Origin: Nocardioides marinus
GTDB lineage: Bacteria; Actinomycetota; Actinomycetes; Propionibacteriales; Nocardioidaceae
DNA: 64,000 nucleotides
Assembly (NCBI RefSeq): GCF_013408145.1
Contig: NZ_JACBZI010000001.1
Span: forward strand, 2,494,001 to 2,558,000
Reading direction: 5' to 3'
Below the pieces are notes generated by a model. The model saw only the letters and a program-made list of their open reading frames with translations. It was not told the origin of the DNA and did no database searches. The translations under genes were made by a program, and so were the position numbers. Shown one piece after another: positions 30,947 to 39,175 of this stretch; the stretch's first letter is position 1, and each line of letters begins with the position of its first letter.

Positions 30947-33522
30947 GCCGCGGGCCGGTCCTCGGCGACCCGATGGACCGCAGCCGCTTCCCCGTCGACC
31001 CGTGGCGCCTGGTCGAGCGCACCCCGGGCCACCACGACCTCGGGGTGACCGAGACGCTGTTCACCGTGGCCAACGGCTACCTCGGGATGCGCGGCAACCC
31101 CGAGGAGGGTCGTGACGCCTACGCGCACGGCACCTTCGTCAACGGCTTCCACGAGACGTGGGAGATCCGGCACGCCGAGGCCGCCTACGGCTTCGCGCGC
31201 ACCGGCCAGACGATCGTCAACGTCCCCGACGCCAAGCTGATGAAGCTCTACGTCGACGACGAGCCGCTGATCCTCGGCACCGCCGACCTCGAGCACTACG
31301 AGCGCATCCTGGACTTCCGGGACGGGGTGCTGCGCCGCTCCCTGGTGTGGCGCACCCCGTCGGGCAAGCGGGTCAAGGTCGACTCGACCCGGATGGTCTC
31401 GATGACCCAGCGCCACCTGGCGCTGCTCACCCTCGAGGTCACCATGCTCGAGGGCGACGCCCCGATCGTGATCTCCTCCCAGCTGCTCAACCGCCAGGAC
31501 GGCACCGACGAGTACCACGACGCGTCGGCGGCCATGGGCGAGGGCGTGGACCCGCGCAAGGCCGGCAGCTTCGAGCACCGGGTGCTGCTGCCGCGGATGA
31601 GCCAGGTCGAGGACGACCGGATGCTGCTGGGCTACCAGTGCGCCTCCTCGAAGATGACGATCGCCGTCGCGGCCGACCACACGCTGCACACCCACGACGA
31701 CGCCGACGTCGTGGTCCGCCACGACGACGACCTGGCCAAGATGGTCTACCGGGTGCAGGCCGACCAGGGCCGCCCGGTGCGGCTGGAGAAGGTCGTGGCC
31801 TACCACTCCTCGCGCGGCGTGCCGGTCCGCGAGCTGGCCGACCGCTGCGACCGCACCCTGGACCGCGCCGCCCGCCAGGGCATCGGTGACGCCGTCGCCG
31901 AGCAGCGCGCGTGGTTCGACGCGTTCTGGGACGCCGCCGACGTGGACACGCTCTCCGAGCGCTCCGACGACGAGGCCCGCGCCACCCAGCAGGCGATCCG
32001 GTTCAACCTGTTCTCCCTGGCGCAGGCATCCGCCCGCGCCGACCAGTGGGGCGTGCCCGCGAAGGGCGTCACGGGGTCCGGTTACGAGGGCCACTACTTC
32101 TGGGACTCCGAGATCTACGTCGCGCCGTTCCTCACCTACACCCAGCCGGCGCTGGCCAAGAACCTCCTGCACTTCCGCTCCCGGATGCTCGACGCCGCGC
32201 GGCACCGGGCCGCGGAGATGGCCCAGAAGGGCGCGCTGTTCCCCTGGCGCACGATCAACGGCGAGGAGGCCTCGGCCTACTACGCCGCCGGCACCGCCCA
32301 GGTCCACATCGACGCCGACGTGGTCTACGCGCTGACGCAGTACCTCGCCGCCACCGACGACGTGGGCTTCCTGCTGCGCCACGGCATCGACATCCTCGTC
32401 GAGACCTCCCGGATGTGGGCCGACCTCGGCTTCTGGCGCGAGAACGGCACGCCGACCTTCCACATCCACGGCGTCACCGGCCCCGACGAGTACACGACGG
32501 TCGTCAACAACAACCTGTTCACCAACGTGATGGCCCGGCACAACCTCGAGCAGGCCGTCGCCGCCGTCGAGCGGATCCGTCGTGACCACCCGGTCGACTT
32601 CCGCCAGATCTGCGCCCGTCTGGGCCTCGAGGACGACGAGGTCGCGGAGTGGGCGCGCTGCGCCGAGGGCATGCACATCCCCTTCGACGAGGGCCTGGGC
32701 ATCCACCCCCAGGACGACTTCTTCCTCGACCGTGAGGTCTGGGACCTCTCCCGCACCCCCGACGAGCTGCGACCCCTGCTGCTGCACTACCACCCGCTGG
32801 TGATCTACCGGTTCCAGGTGCTCAAGCAGGCCGACGTCGTGCTCGCACTGTTCCTCCAGGGCGACCGGTTCACCGCGGAGGAGAAGCGCGCCGACTTCGA
32901 GTACTACGACCCGATCACCACCGGCGACTCCACGTTGTCGGCGGTCGTGCAATCCGTGATGGCGGCCGAGGTCGGCTACCACGAGCAGGCGTGGGAGTAC
33001 TTCCGGCAGGCGTTGTACGTCGACCTGGCCAACCTGCACGGCAACACCGTGGACGGCATGCACATCGCCTCGACCGGCGGTGTGTGGTCGGCGCTGGTCT
33101 GCGGCTTCGGCGGGATGCGCGACCGCGGCGGTCGGCTGAGCTTCGACCCGCGACTGCCCGACGCGTTCGACCAGCTGACGTTCGCGCTGGTGTGGCGCGA
33201 CTCGCGGGTCCGGGTGCGGTTGGCCGCGGACTCGATGACGTTCACCGTGGTCGCGGGCACCGGCGGGGTCCCGGTGAGCGTGCGCGGGAGCGAGCACGTC
33301 GTGCACGCCGACGAGCCCCTCGTCGTACCTCTCGGCGAGGGGGGCGCGGCCGGCACCCGGCTGGGACACGAGCTCGACGAGCACCCGCAGCTCGGCGGCA
33401 CGCGCGCCGACGGCTCGAAGATCACCGCCGGCGTGCCGGAGCCGATCCCGATGGCCGACGAGGCCCCGGAGCTCGCCGGTCCCCCGCCCACCGACCCACC
33501 CGCCTTCGGCCTCCAGGACTGA
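30943..33522 (+). CDS. Glycoside hydrolase family 65 disaccharide phosphorylase
   Basis: An 859-residue GH65 protein: N-terminal beta-sandwich, (alpha/alpha)6 barrel with YEGHYFWDSEIYVAPF and the catalytic acid Glu in HGVTGPDEYTTVVNNN, then a C-terminal jelly-roll. GH65 enzymes phosphorolyse maltose, trehalose or kojibiose to beta-glucose-1-phosphate, which the upstream mutase then handles. Which disaccharide it uses is not clear from motifs. The GTG at 30943 overlaps the mutase stop by 4 nt; an ATG at 30973 is the alternative. The last 60 residues are a Pro/Ala/Glu-rich extension. Confidence 0.88.
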   Translation: MSRGPVLGDPMDRSRFPVDPWRLVERTPGHHDLGVTETLFTVANGYLGMRGNPEEGRDAYAHGTFVNGFHETWEIRHAEAAYGFARTGQTIVNVPDAKLMKLYVDDEPLILGTADLEHYERILDFRDGVLRRSLVWRTPSGKRVKVDSTRMVSMTQRHLALLTLEVTMLEGDAPIVISSQLLNRQDGTDEYHDASAAMGEGVDPRKAGSFEHRVLLPRMSQVEDDRMLLGYQCASSKMTIAVAADHTLHTHDDADVVVRHDDDLAKMVYRVQADQGRPVRLEKVVAYHSSRGVPVRELADRCDRTLDRAARQGIGDAVAEQRAWFDAFWDAADVDTLSERSDDEARATQQAIRFNLFSLAQASARADQWGVPAKGVTGSGYEGHYFWDSEIYVAPFLTYTQPALAKNLLHFRSRMLDAARHRAAEMAQKGALFPWRTINGEEASAYYAAGTAQVHIDADVVYALTQYLAATDDVGFLLRHGIDILVETSRMWADLGFWRENGTPTFHIHGVTGPDEYTTVVNNNLFTNVMARHNLEQAVAAVERIRRDHPVDFRQICARLGLEDDEVAEWARCAEGMHIPFDEGLGIHPQDDFFLDREVWDLSRTPDELRPLLLHYHPLVIYRFQVLKQADVVLALFLQGDRFTAEEKRADFEYYDPITTGDSTLSAVVQSVMAAEVGYHEQAWEYFRQALYVDLANLHGNTVDGMHIASTGGVWSALVCGFGGMRDRGGRLSFDPRLPDAFDQLTFALVWRDSRVRVRLAADSMTFTVVAGTGGVPVSVRGSEHVVHADEPLVVPLGEGGAAGTRLGHELDEHPQLGGTRADGSKITAGVPEPIPMADEAPELAGPPPTDPPAFGLQD

Positions 33523-33530
33523 CCGGGACT

Positions 33531-33605
33531 GCCGAACCGGCGTATCAATACGCCGGCTCGGCCTGGCCGTCGGGTCGAACCGGCGTATCAATACGCCGGC
33601 TCGGC
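33531..33605. repeat. Paired palindromic repeat, copy B (43-bp period)
   Basis: Units at 33531-33562 and 33574-33605 have the same stem-CA-stem layout and 11-nt spacer as copy A. They begin 8 nt after the phosphorylase stop and end 11 nt before the stop of the convergent BNR protein gene. Confidence 0.85.
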
Positions 33606-33616
33606 GTGGAGGCGGC

Positions 33617-34702
33617 TCAGACCGCGGCGGCGCGCACGCACATCACGTCCGGCAGGTCGCGTACGGCGCAGAGCCACGTCTCCCCGGCATCGGGCGAGAC
33701 CCACACCGACCCGTTGCGCGCGCCGACGTACACCCCCGCCGTGGCGTGGTCGTCGACCGTCATGGCGTCGCGCATGACTCCCACGTAGAAGCTGTCGGGC
33801 AGCTGCCCGGCGCCGAGCTCCTCCCAGGTGTCGCCGGCGTCGCGCGAGCACCACACCCGGGCCCTCGCGCCGACCGGGTAGCGCCCCTCGCCGCCGCCGA
33901 GCGGGAAGGTGTAGATCGTGTCGGGCTCGTGGGGGTGCACGACCATCGGGAACCCGAAGTCCGAGGGCAGGCCGTCGGCGATGGAGGTGTAGGAGCCGCC
34001 CTCGTCGTCGGAGCGGAAGACCCCGCCGTGGTTCTGCACGTAGAGCCGCTCGGGACGGGAGGGGTGGCGGGCGACCTTGTGCACGCACTGCCCGTAGGGC
34101 GGGAACTGCTGGCCCTCGGGCAGGAAGATCGCGGAGATGCCCTGGCTGCGCGGGTGCCACGAGGCGCCGTCGTCGGTGGTCCGGTAGACCCCGCCGGTGG
34201 AGATCGCAGCGGTGACCGACGCGGGGTCCTCCGGGTGCGGGAGGACGGTGTGGAAGGCCTGCCCGCCGAAGCCCGCGCCCCACTCGGCGCGGTGCGGGTG
34301 GTCCCAGAGGTTGCGCTCGAGGGCGTAGGTCTCGCCGCCGTCGGTGGAGCGGAAGATCGCCCCCGGCTCGGTGCCGGCCCACACCACGCTCGGTTGCGCA
34401 CCGGCCGCGAGCTGCCAGACCCGCTCGACCGAGGCGTCGACGTCGTCGGGGAAGCGCGGCGCCTGCTCGGCGTCGCGCCAGGTGGCGCCGAGGTCCTCGC
34501 TGATCCGCACCTGCGGGCCCAGCCACGACGACGACGCGCCCACCAGCAGGCGGGGCGTGCCCCCGCGGGTGTCGACCAGGCAGGAGTAGACCTCCTCCAT
34601 GTCGCTGTGCGGGCCGCTCCACTCCCACTCCCGGCGGGCCTCGTCCGAGCGTCCGACCCACAGACCCTTGCGGGTCCCCACCATCAGCACCGTGCTGCTC
34701 AC
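33617..34702 (-). CDS. BNR/sialidase-like beta-propeller protein
   Basis: A 361-residue cytosolic-looking propeller with Asp-box repeats (RISEDLGATW, RSTDGGETY, RTTDDGASW, RSDDEGGSY, SRDAGDTW, SPDAGETW). Six or seven blades suggest a complete propeller. Such proteins (exo-alpha-sialidase-like or glycosyl-hydrolase-like 'BNR' proteins) are frequent in actinobacteria and mostly uncharacterised; catalytic sialidase residues were not identified. The GTG at 34700-34702 follows GGGAGG by 5 nt and is preferred to an ATG 24 nt upstream. Confidence 0.75.
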   Translation of the reverse strand: MSSTVLMVGTRKGLWVGRSDEARREWEWSGPHSDMEEVYSCLVDTRGGTPRLLVGASSSWLGPQVRISEDLGATWRDAEQAPRFPDDVDASVERVWQLAAGAQPSVVWAGTEPGAIFRSTDGGETYALERNLWDHPHRAEWGAGFGGQAFHTVLPHPEDPASVTAAISTGGVYRTTDDGASWHPRSQGISAIFLPEGQQFPPYGQCVHKVARHPSRPERLYVQNHGGVFRSDDEGGSYTSIADGLPSDFGFPMVVHPHEPDTIYTFPLGGGEGRYPVGARARVWCSRDAGDTWEELGAGQLPDSFYVGVMRDAMTVDDHATAGVYVGARNGSVWVSPDAGETWLCAVRDLPDVMCVRAAAV

Positions 34703-34752
34703 GGCTGCCTCCCGTCCGTCGTCCACGTGTCGTGATCACCTAGGTTGACCCG

Positions 34753-35628
34753 GTGACCGGGCCGAACTCATCGAACACCTCGGCACCGACGGTGTCACCC
34801 GTCTGGCTCGTGCTCATCGGGATCGCCTCGGTCCAGCTCGGTGCCGGCTTCGCCAAGTCGCTGTTCGACGACGTCGCGCCGACCACGATCGTGTGGCTGC
34901 GCCTGGCCACCAGCGTGCTGGTGCTCGTGGCGGTCCTGCGGCCGCGGGTGCGCGGCCGCAGCCGCGAGGACTGGGCGGTGGTGGTGGCGTTCGGTCTCAG
35001 CCTGGGCCTGATGAACTGGGCGATCTACCAGTCGTTCGCGCGCATCCCGCTCGGGGTGGCGGTCACGATCGAGTTCATCGGTCCGCTGGCGCTCGCGGTG
35101 CTCGGGTCCCGACGTCCGCGGGACCTGCTGTGGGTGCTCCTCGCGGGAGCCGGGGTGCTGCTGCTCGGCTTCGACGGCGACCACCTCGATGCCGCCGGGG
35201 TCGGGTTCGCCCTGCTCGCGGGCGCAGCGTGGGCGGCGTACATCCTGCTCAGCGCGCGCACAGGGCGCCGCTGGGAGGGGCTGGACGGCCTGGCCGTCGC
35301 CAGTGTCGTCGCGACCGTGCTGCTGACGCCGCTCGCCGTCGGCATCGGCGGGACCGACCTGCTCGACCCGTGGGTGCTGCTGGTCGGCGCCGCCGTCGGG
35401 GTGCTGTCTTCGGTGATCCCCTACAGCTGCGAGCTGGTCGCGCTGCGCACCCTCTCCCCCGGGGTCTTCGGGATCCTGATGAGCCTGGAGCCGGCCGCCG
35501 CCGCGCTGGCCGGCATCGCCGTGCTCGGCGAGCTGCTCGGGCCCCCGCAGTACGCCGCCATCGCCTGCGTCGTCGTCGCCAGCGTCGGCGCGACCCGCAG
35601 CGGCCAGCAGGCCGTGCTCCGGGACTGA
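34753..35628 (+). CDS. EamA-family (DMT) transporter, RhtA-like
   Basis: A 291-residue, ten-span drug/metabolite transporter of two EamA halves (VQLGAGFAKSLFDDVAPTTIVWLRLATSVLVL; IPYSCELVALRTLSPGVFGILMSLEPAAAALAG). RhtA-like members export amino acids such as threonine or homoserine. A -10-like TAGGTT (34741-34746) ends 6 nt before the GTG, so the message is leaderless. Divergent from the BNR gene by 50 nt. Confidence 0.85.
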   Translation: MTGPNSSNTSAPTVSPVWLVLIGIASVQLGAGFAKSLFDDVAPTTIVWLRLATSVLVLVAVLRPRVRGRSREDWAVVVAFGLSLGLMNWAIYQSFARIPLGVAVTIEFIGPLALAVLGSRRPRDLLWVLLAGAGVLLLGFDGDHLDAAGVGFALLAGAAWAAYILLSARTGRRWEGLDGLAVASVVATVLLTPLAVGIGGTDLLDPWVLLVGAAVGVLSSVIPYSCELVALRTLSPGVFGILMSLEPAAAALAGIAVLGELLGPPQYAAIACVVVASVGATRSGQQAVLRD

Positions 35629-35698
35629 CCCGCCCCCGCCGAGCCGGCTGCTCATGGCCGGAAGCGGACCCGTTCACGGAGACGTCACACGCGCGCCC

Positions 35699-35726
35699 TT
35701 GTGAGAGCACTCTCACGACCTAGGGT
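35699..35726 (+). promoter_or_regulatory. Promoter with a perfect GTGAGAG-CA-CTCTCAC palindrome over the -35
   Basis: TTGTGA (35699-35704) and TAGGGT (35721-35726) are separated by 16 nt. The palindrome GTGAGAGCACTCTCAC (35701-35716) covers the -35 and spacer, a position typical for repression. Its shape resembles operators of LacI-family sugar regulators. The nearest downstream gene is the 127-aa protein at 35792. Confidence 0.6.
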
Positions 35727-35791
35727 GGGTCGCGTACCCGCCGATGGCCCCACCCACTGGCTCCCTGCTGTCCCCCGAGGAGTCGTCCCGC

Positions 35792-36175
35792 ATGCAGTCC
35801 GAGGCACCCCGTACGCCGCCGTCCGCCGCGACGCCCCGCCTGACGGTCCTCACCACGACCCGCAGCGTGTCCGGCTCGGCGTGGCAGGCCCTCAGCTCAC
35901 GGCTGCCGGGCTCGGTGCTCACCTCGGTGCAGCGCTGGGCGGTCGACTCCCAGCGCTCGGCGTGCCGCAACGCCATGGTCGCCGGTACCGCCCTGGCGGT
36001 GCGCCGCGCGGAGCGGGAGGAGGTCGAGGAGTTCCTCGCCGCCCGGGTCCCCGCCCCCGCCACCGAGCAGAGCCGGCTCGACGCCCTCGCCGGGCACGAG
36101 CCGCAGCCGTCCGACGGCCCCGGTCGCGCGCAGGCTGATCCTGGGGGTCACCCGGGTCACACCGCCCACGGCTGA
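35792..36175 (+). CDS. Hypothetical protein (127 aa)
   Basis: No family is recognised. The protein has a Thr/Arg/Ser-rich N-terminus, a helical middle (VLTSVQRWAVDSQRSACRNAMVAGTALAVRRAEREEVEEFLAAR, residues 42-85) with high charge, and a Pro/Gly/His-rich tail. The ATG follows GAGGAG by 9 nt; an ATG 48 nt upstream is possible but lacks such a site. It is the only gene behind the palindromic promoter at 35699-35726. Confidence 0.6.
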   Translation: MQSEAPRTPPSAATPRLTVLTTTRSVSGSAWQALSSRLPGSVLTSVQRWAVDSQRSACRNAMVAGTALAVRRAEREEVEEFLAARVPAPATEQSRLDALAGHEPQPSDGPGRAQADPGGHPGHTAHG

Positions 36176-36217
36176 GCAGCGCCCCCACCCCGGCTCGGTC
36201 TCGGGCACAATCGCGGC

Positions 36218-37132
36218 ATGCCGACCTCCGCGGACCGAGCGGTCACGACCTCCTCCGTCACCTTCCACGAGGTGCTCTCCGACGACGGCACCCGCCTGCG
36301 GGCGTGGACCAACGACCCCGAGGGCACCAAGCCGGGGCCGACGGTGGTGCTCTGCAACGGCCTGGGCACCAACCCGTGGACCTGGCCGGCACTGCTCGAC
36401 CCCGCCTGCGAGGTCCGGGTCGTCTCCTGGAACCACCGCGGCACCGGCGGCTCCCAGCGGCCCGAGGACCCCGAGCGCTGCGGGATCGAGGAGTTCGTCG
36501 AGGACGGGCTGTCGGTCATGGACCACTTCGGGGTGGCCAGGGCCGTGCTCATGGGCTGGTCGATGGGCGTCAACACGATGTTCGAGCTGGCCTTCCGCCA
36601 CCCCGAGCGGGTCTCGGGCCTCTTCGCCGTCGCCGGGGTCCCCGGTGACACCTTCGCCACGATGCTGGGCCCGCTGCACCTGCCGCACGTCGTCTCCCGC
36701 ACGCTCACGATCAACGCCGCCCGCGCCGCCAAGCACGCCGGGTGGGCCCTGACCCCCATCGCCCGGCGGCTGCCCATCGGCAAGCGTGCGGTGGACCTGC
36801 TCAGCCACAGCGGCTTCATGCTGCCGGTCCGCGACCCCGAGATGACCGCCACGGCGATCACCGAGTTCCTGACGACCCCCTTGGACTGGTACTTCCACCT
36901 CGCGCTGCGCACCTCCGAGCACGGGCGTGTCTCGCTGCGCAACATCCGGGTGCCGGCGACGTTCGTCGCCGGCCGCTGGGACGTCCTGGCCGGCGCGCGC
37001 GACATGCGTACCGCCGCCGACCGCATCGAGGGTGCGACCTACGTCGAGCTGCCGGGCAGCCACTTCCTGGGCCTCGAACGCCCCGAGGAGGTCCACGCGC
37101 TGCTGCTGGAGCTGCTCGAGAAGGTCTCGTGA
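36218..37132 (+). CDS. Alpha/beta hydrolase
   Basis: A 304-residue alpha/beta hydrolase with the oxyanion stretch LCNGLGTNPWTW, nucleophile elbow GWSMG (Ser about 112-114), acid-region FVAGRWDVLAG and the catalytic His in GSHFLGLERPEEV. Substrate unknown. A -10-like CACAAT (36206-36211) lies 6 nt before the ATG. Its stop overlaps the start of the sugar-dehydrogenase-like gene by 4 nt (GTGA). Confidence 0.85.
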   Translation: MPTSADRAVTTSSVTFHEVLSDDGTRLRAWTNDPEGTKPGPTVVLCNGLGTNPWTWPALLDPACEVRVVSWNHRGTGGSQRPEDPERCGIEEFVEDGLSVMDHFGVARAVLMGWSMGVNTMFELAFRHPERVSGLFAVAGVPGDTFATMLGPLHLPHVVSRTLTINAARAAKHAGWALTPIARRLPIGKRAVDLLSHSGFMLPVRDPEMTATAITEFLTTPLDWYFHLALRTSEHGRVSLRNIRVPATFVAGRWDVLAGARDMRTAADRIEGATYVELPGSHFLGLERPEEVHALLLELLEKVS

Positions 37133-38316
37133 CCCGCCTGCGCCGGGGCGTCGCTGCCGCCGCGGTGCTGCCGCTCGCGCTGACCGGCTGCCTGCAGGAG
37201 GGCAGCACCTCGACGGTCACGATCATCGAGACGACCGCCACCGGCACCCCGCTGCCCGTGCCGACCAGCGCGCCCTCCAGCACCGCAGCCACCGGGTCGC
37301 CGACCGACGACCCGACCGACGACCCGACCGACGCCGGCGAGGAGTCCGGGCCGCCCGAGCTCGTCGGCACGATCGCGACCGGTCTCGAGGTGCCGTGGGG
37401 CATCGCGTTCCTGCCCGACGGCGACGCGATCGTCACCGAGCGGGACTCCACGCGCGTGCTGCTGCTGCGCGGACCCGAGCACGAGGTCGTCGAGGTCGCC
37501 ACGGTCGACGCCGCCGCGCCCGCGGGCGAGGGAGGGCTGCTCGGGGTGGCCGTGTCACCGTCGTACGACGACGACGGGCTGGTCTACCTCTACCTCACCA
37601 CCCCCACCGACAACCGGGTGGTGCGCGGCGTGCTCGAGGGCGAGCGGCTCGGCGAGCTCGAGTCGGTGCTGACCGGGATCCCCAACGGGTTCATCCACGA
37701 CGGCGGCCAGCTGGTCTTCGGCCCCGACGGCTACCTCTACGTCTCCACCGGCGAGGCCGGCGATCCGCCGCGCGCCGCGGACCCCGACGACCTGGGCGGC
37801 AAGGTCCTGCGGATCACCCCCGACGGCGACCCCGCGCCCGGGAACCCCGACCCCGACTCCCCCGTGTGGACGCTCGGCCACCGCAACATCCAGGGGCTGG
37901 CCTTCGTCGGCACCAAGCTGTGGGCCTCGGAGTTCGGCCAGGACCGCTTCGACGAGCTCAACCTGATCACCGCCGGGCGCGAGTACGGCTGGCCCGCGGT
38001 CGAGGGCGAGGGCGGGAAGAAGCAGGGCTACGTCGACCCCCAGGTCACCTGGGCCACCGACGACGCCTCCCCCTCTGGCCTGGCCTACGCCGACGGCCGG
38101 TTGTGGCTCGGGGCCCTGAAGGGCCAGCGGCTGTGGCGGGTCGAGGTGAAGAGCAAGAAGGCCCGCAAGCCGCGCGCCTTCTTCGTCGGCGACCACGGGC
38201 GGCTGCGCTCGGTCGTCGCCGCGCCCGACGGCACGCTCTGGGTCACCACCAGCAACCGTGACGGTCGGGGCTCCCCCGTCGACGGGGACGACAAGATCCT
38301 GCAGATCCGGCCCTGA
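37129..38316 (+). CDS. PQQ-dependent sugar dehydrogenase-like lipoprotein
   Basis: A 395-residue protein with a lipoprotein signal (AVLPLALTGC; Cys20), a Thr/Asp/Pro linker with DDPT repeats, and a six-bladed glucose/sorbosone dehydrogenase propeller (LEVPWGIAFLPDGDAIVTERDS; AGEGGLLGVAVSPSY; IHDGGQLVFGPDGYLYVSTGEAG; GHRNIQGLAF; EYGWPAVEGEG). Such soluble-type aldose sugar dehydrogenases use PQQ; a PQQ-synthesis locus is not in view. Coupled to the hydrolase by a 4-nt overlap. Confidence 0.87.
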   Translation: MTRLRRGVAAAAVLPLALTGCLQEGSTSTVTIIETTATGTPLPVPTSAPSSTAATGSPTDDPTDDPTDAGEESGPPELVGTIATGLEVPWGIAFLPDGDAIVTERDSTRVLLLRGPEHEVVEVATVDAAAPAGEGGLLGVAVSPSYDDDGLVYLYLTTPTDNRVVRGVLEGERLGELESVLTGIPNGFIHDGGQLVFGPDGYLYVSTGEAGDPPRAADPDDLGGKVLRITPDGDPAPGNPDPDSPVWTLGHRNIQGLAFVGTKLWASEFGQDRFDELNLITAGREYGWPAVEGEGGKKQGYVDPQVTWATDDASPSGLAYADGRLWLGALKGQRLWRVEVKSKKARKPRAFFVGDHGRLRSVVAAPDGTLWVTTSNRDGRGSPVDGDDKILQIRP

Positions 38317-38329
38317 GCACGCTCGGCAC

Positions 38330-38353
38330 GGTTCATCGGCCGGCCGATGAACC
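38330..38353. terminator. Perfect 24-bp palindrome between convergent genes
   Basis: GGTTCATCGGCC (38330-38341) is followed without a loop by its exact complement (38342-38353). It lies 13 nt after the sugar dehydrogenase stop and includes the stop codon of the ECF S component, so it may end both transcripts. Confidence 0.65.
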
Positions 38354-39175
38354 TGCCGGCTCGGCCACCGTCCCCACCACCGTCGCCCGCCGCGCGGCCC
38401 GACGGAGCACGGCCAGGACAGCGGGGCCGAGGATGACCACGGCAGCGGCGTTGGTGATCGCGCGCATGGTGTCCCAGCCGCCGGTGGAGGTGAGCAGCGT
38501 GTAGACGCCGAAGCGGTGGAGGTTCTCCAGCAGCGGCGCGCCGGGCACGTAGGACAGCTCGCCCTCGTGGCCGGGCACGGCGATGCCGAGGGCGAAGGGC
38601 CAGCTGGAGAGGTTCATCAGCGCCCCGAAGAGGTACGCCGCCACCACGGCGTAGGCCGCCAGCAGCACGATCTCGAGGCGCCCCCGCGCCCGCGGCAGCA
38701 GCCCGGCGCCCATGCCGACCCAGGCCGAGATGAGCATCTGGTACGGCAGCCACGGCCCGACCCCGGCGGTCATCAGCGCCGAGGCGAACAACGACGTGCA
38801 CCCCAGCGCGAAGCCGAACCCGGGCCCCAGCACCCGCCCGGAGATGATCAGCAGGAAGAAGACCAGCTCCACGCCCGAGAGCCCCGGGGAGATCGCCCGG
38901 GTGACGGCGTTGACGGCGCTCAGCACCCCGAGCAGCGCCAGGACCCGCGCGTCGAGGCCACCCTCGGTGACCTCGGCCAGCACCACCGCGACCACGACCG
39001 GCAGCAGCGCGAGGAACAGGAACGGCGGGTCCACCCGGGTGCCCTCGGGCACCCGCAGCAGCAGCGGCCAGACCAGCATCATGAGGCCGGCGAACGACGC
39101 CAGCCCCAGCACCGCCAGCGAGCGCCGCGACAGCGGGACGGCCGCGACCCGCAGATCGGGGACGCCCCCGCTCAC
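38333..39175 (-). CDS. ECF transporter S component, probably for cobalamin
   Basis: A 280-residue membrane protein with seven or eight hydrophobic segments, including ALLGVLSAVNAVTRAISPGLSGVELVFFLLIISGRVLGPGFGFALGC, the S-component-like core. It is longer than most S components (about 200 residues). The GTG at 39173-39175 overlaps the ATPase stop by 4 nt, and the last codons lie in the terminator palindrome. Substrate is inferred as B12 because the operon starts at a cobalamin riboswitch; by sequence alone it is simply an ECF S component. Confidence 0.8.
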   Translation of the reverse strand: MSGGVPDLRVAAVPLSRRSLAVLGLASFAGLMMLVWPLLLRVPEGTRVDPPFLFLALLPVVVAVVLAEVTEGGLDARVLALLGVLSAVNAVTRAISPGLSGVELVFFLLIISGRVLGPGFGFALGCTSLFASALMTAGVGPWLPYQMLISAWVGMGAGLLPRARGRLEIVLLAAYAVVAAYLFGALMNLSSWPFALGIAVPGHEGELSYVPGAPLLENLHRFGVYTLLTSTGGWDTMRAITNAAAVVILGPAVLAVLRRAARRATVVGTVAEPAGSSAGR

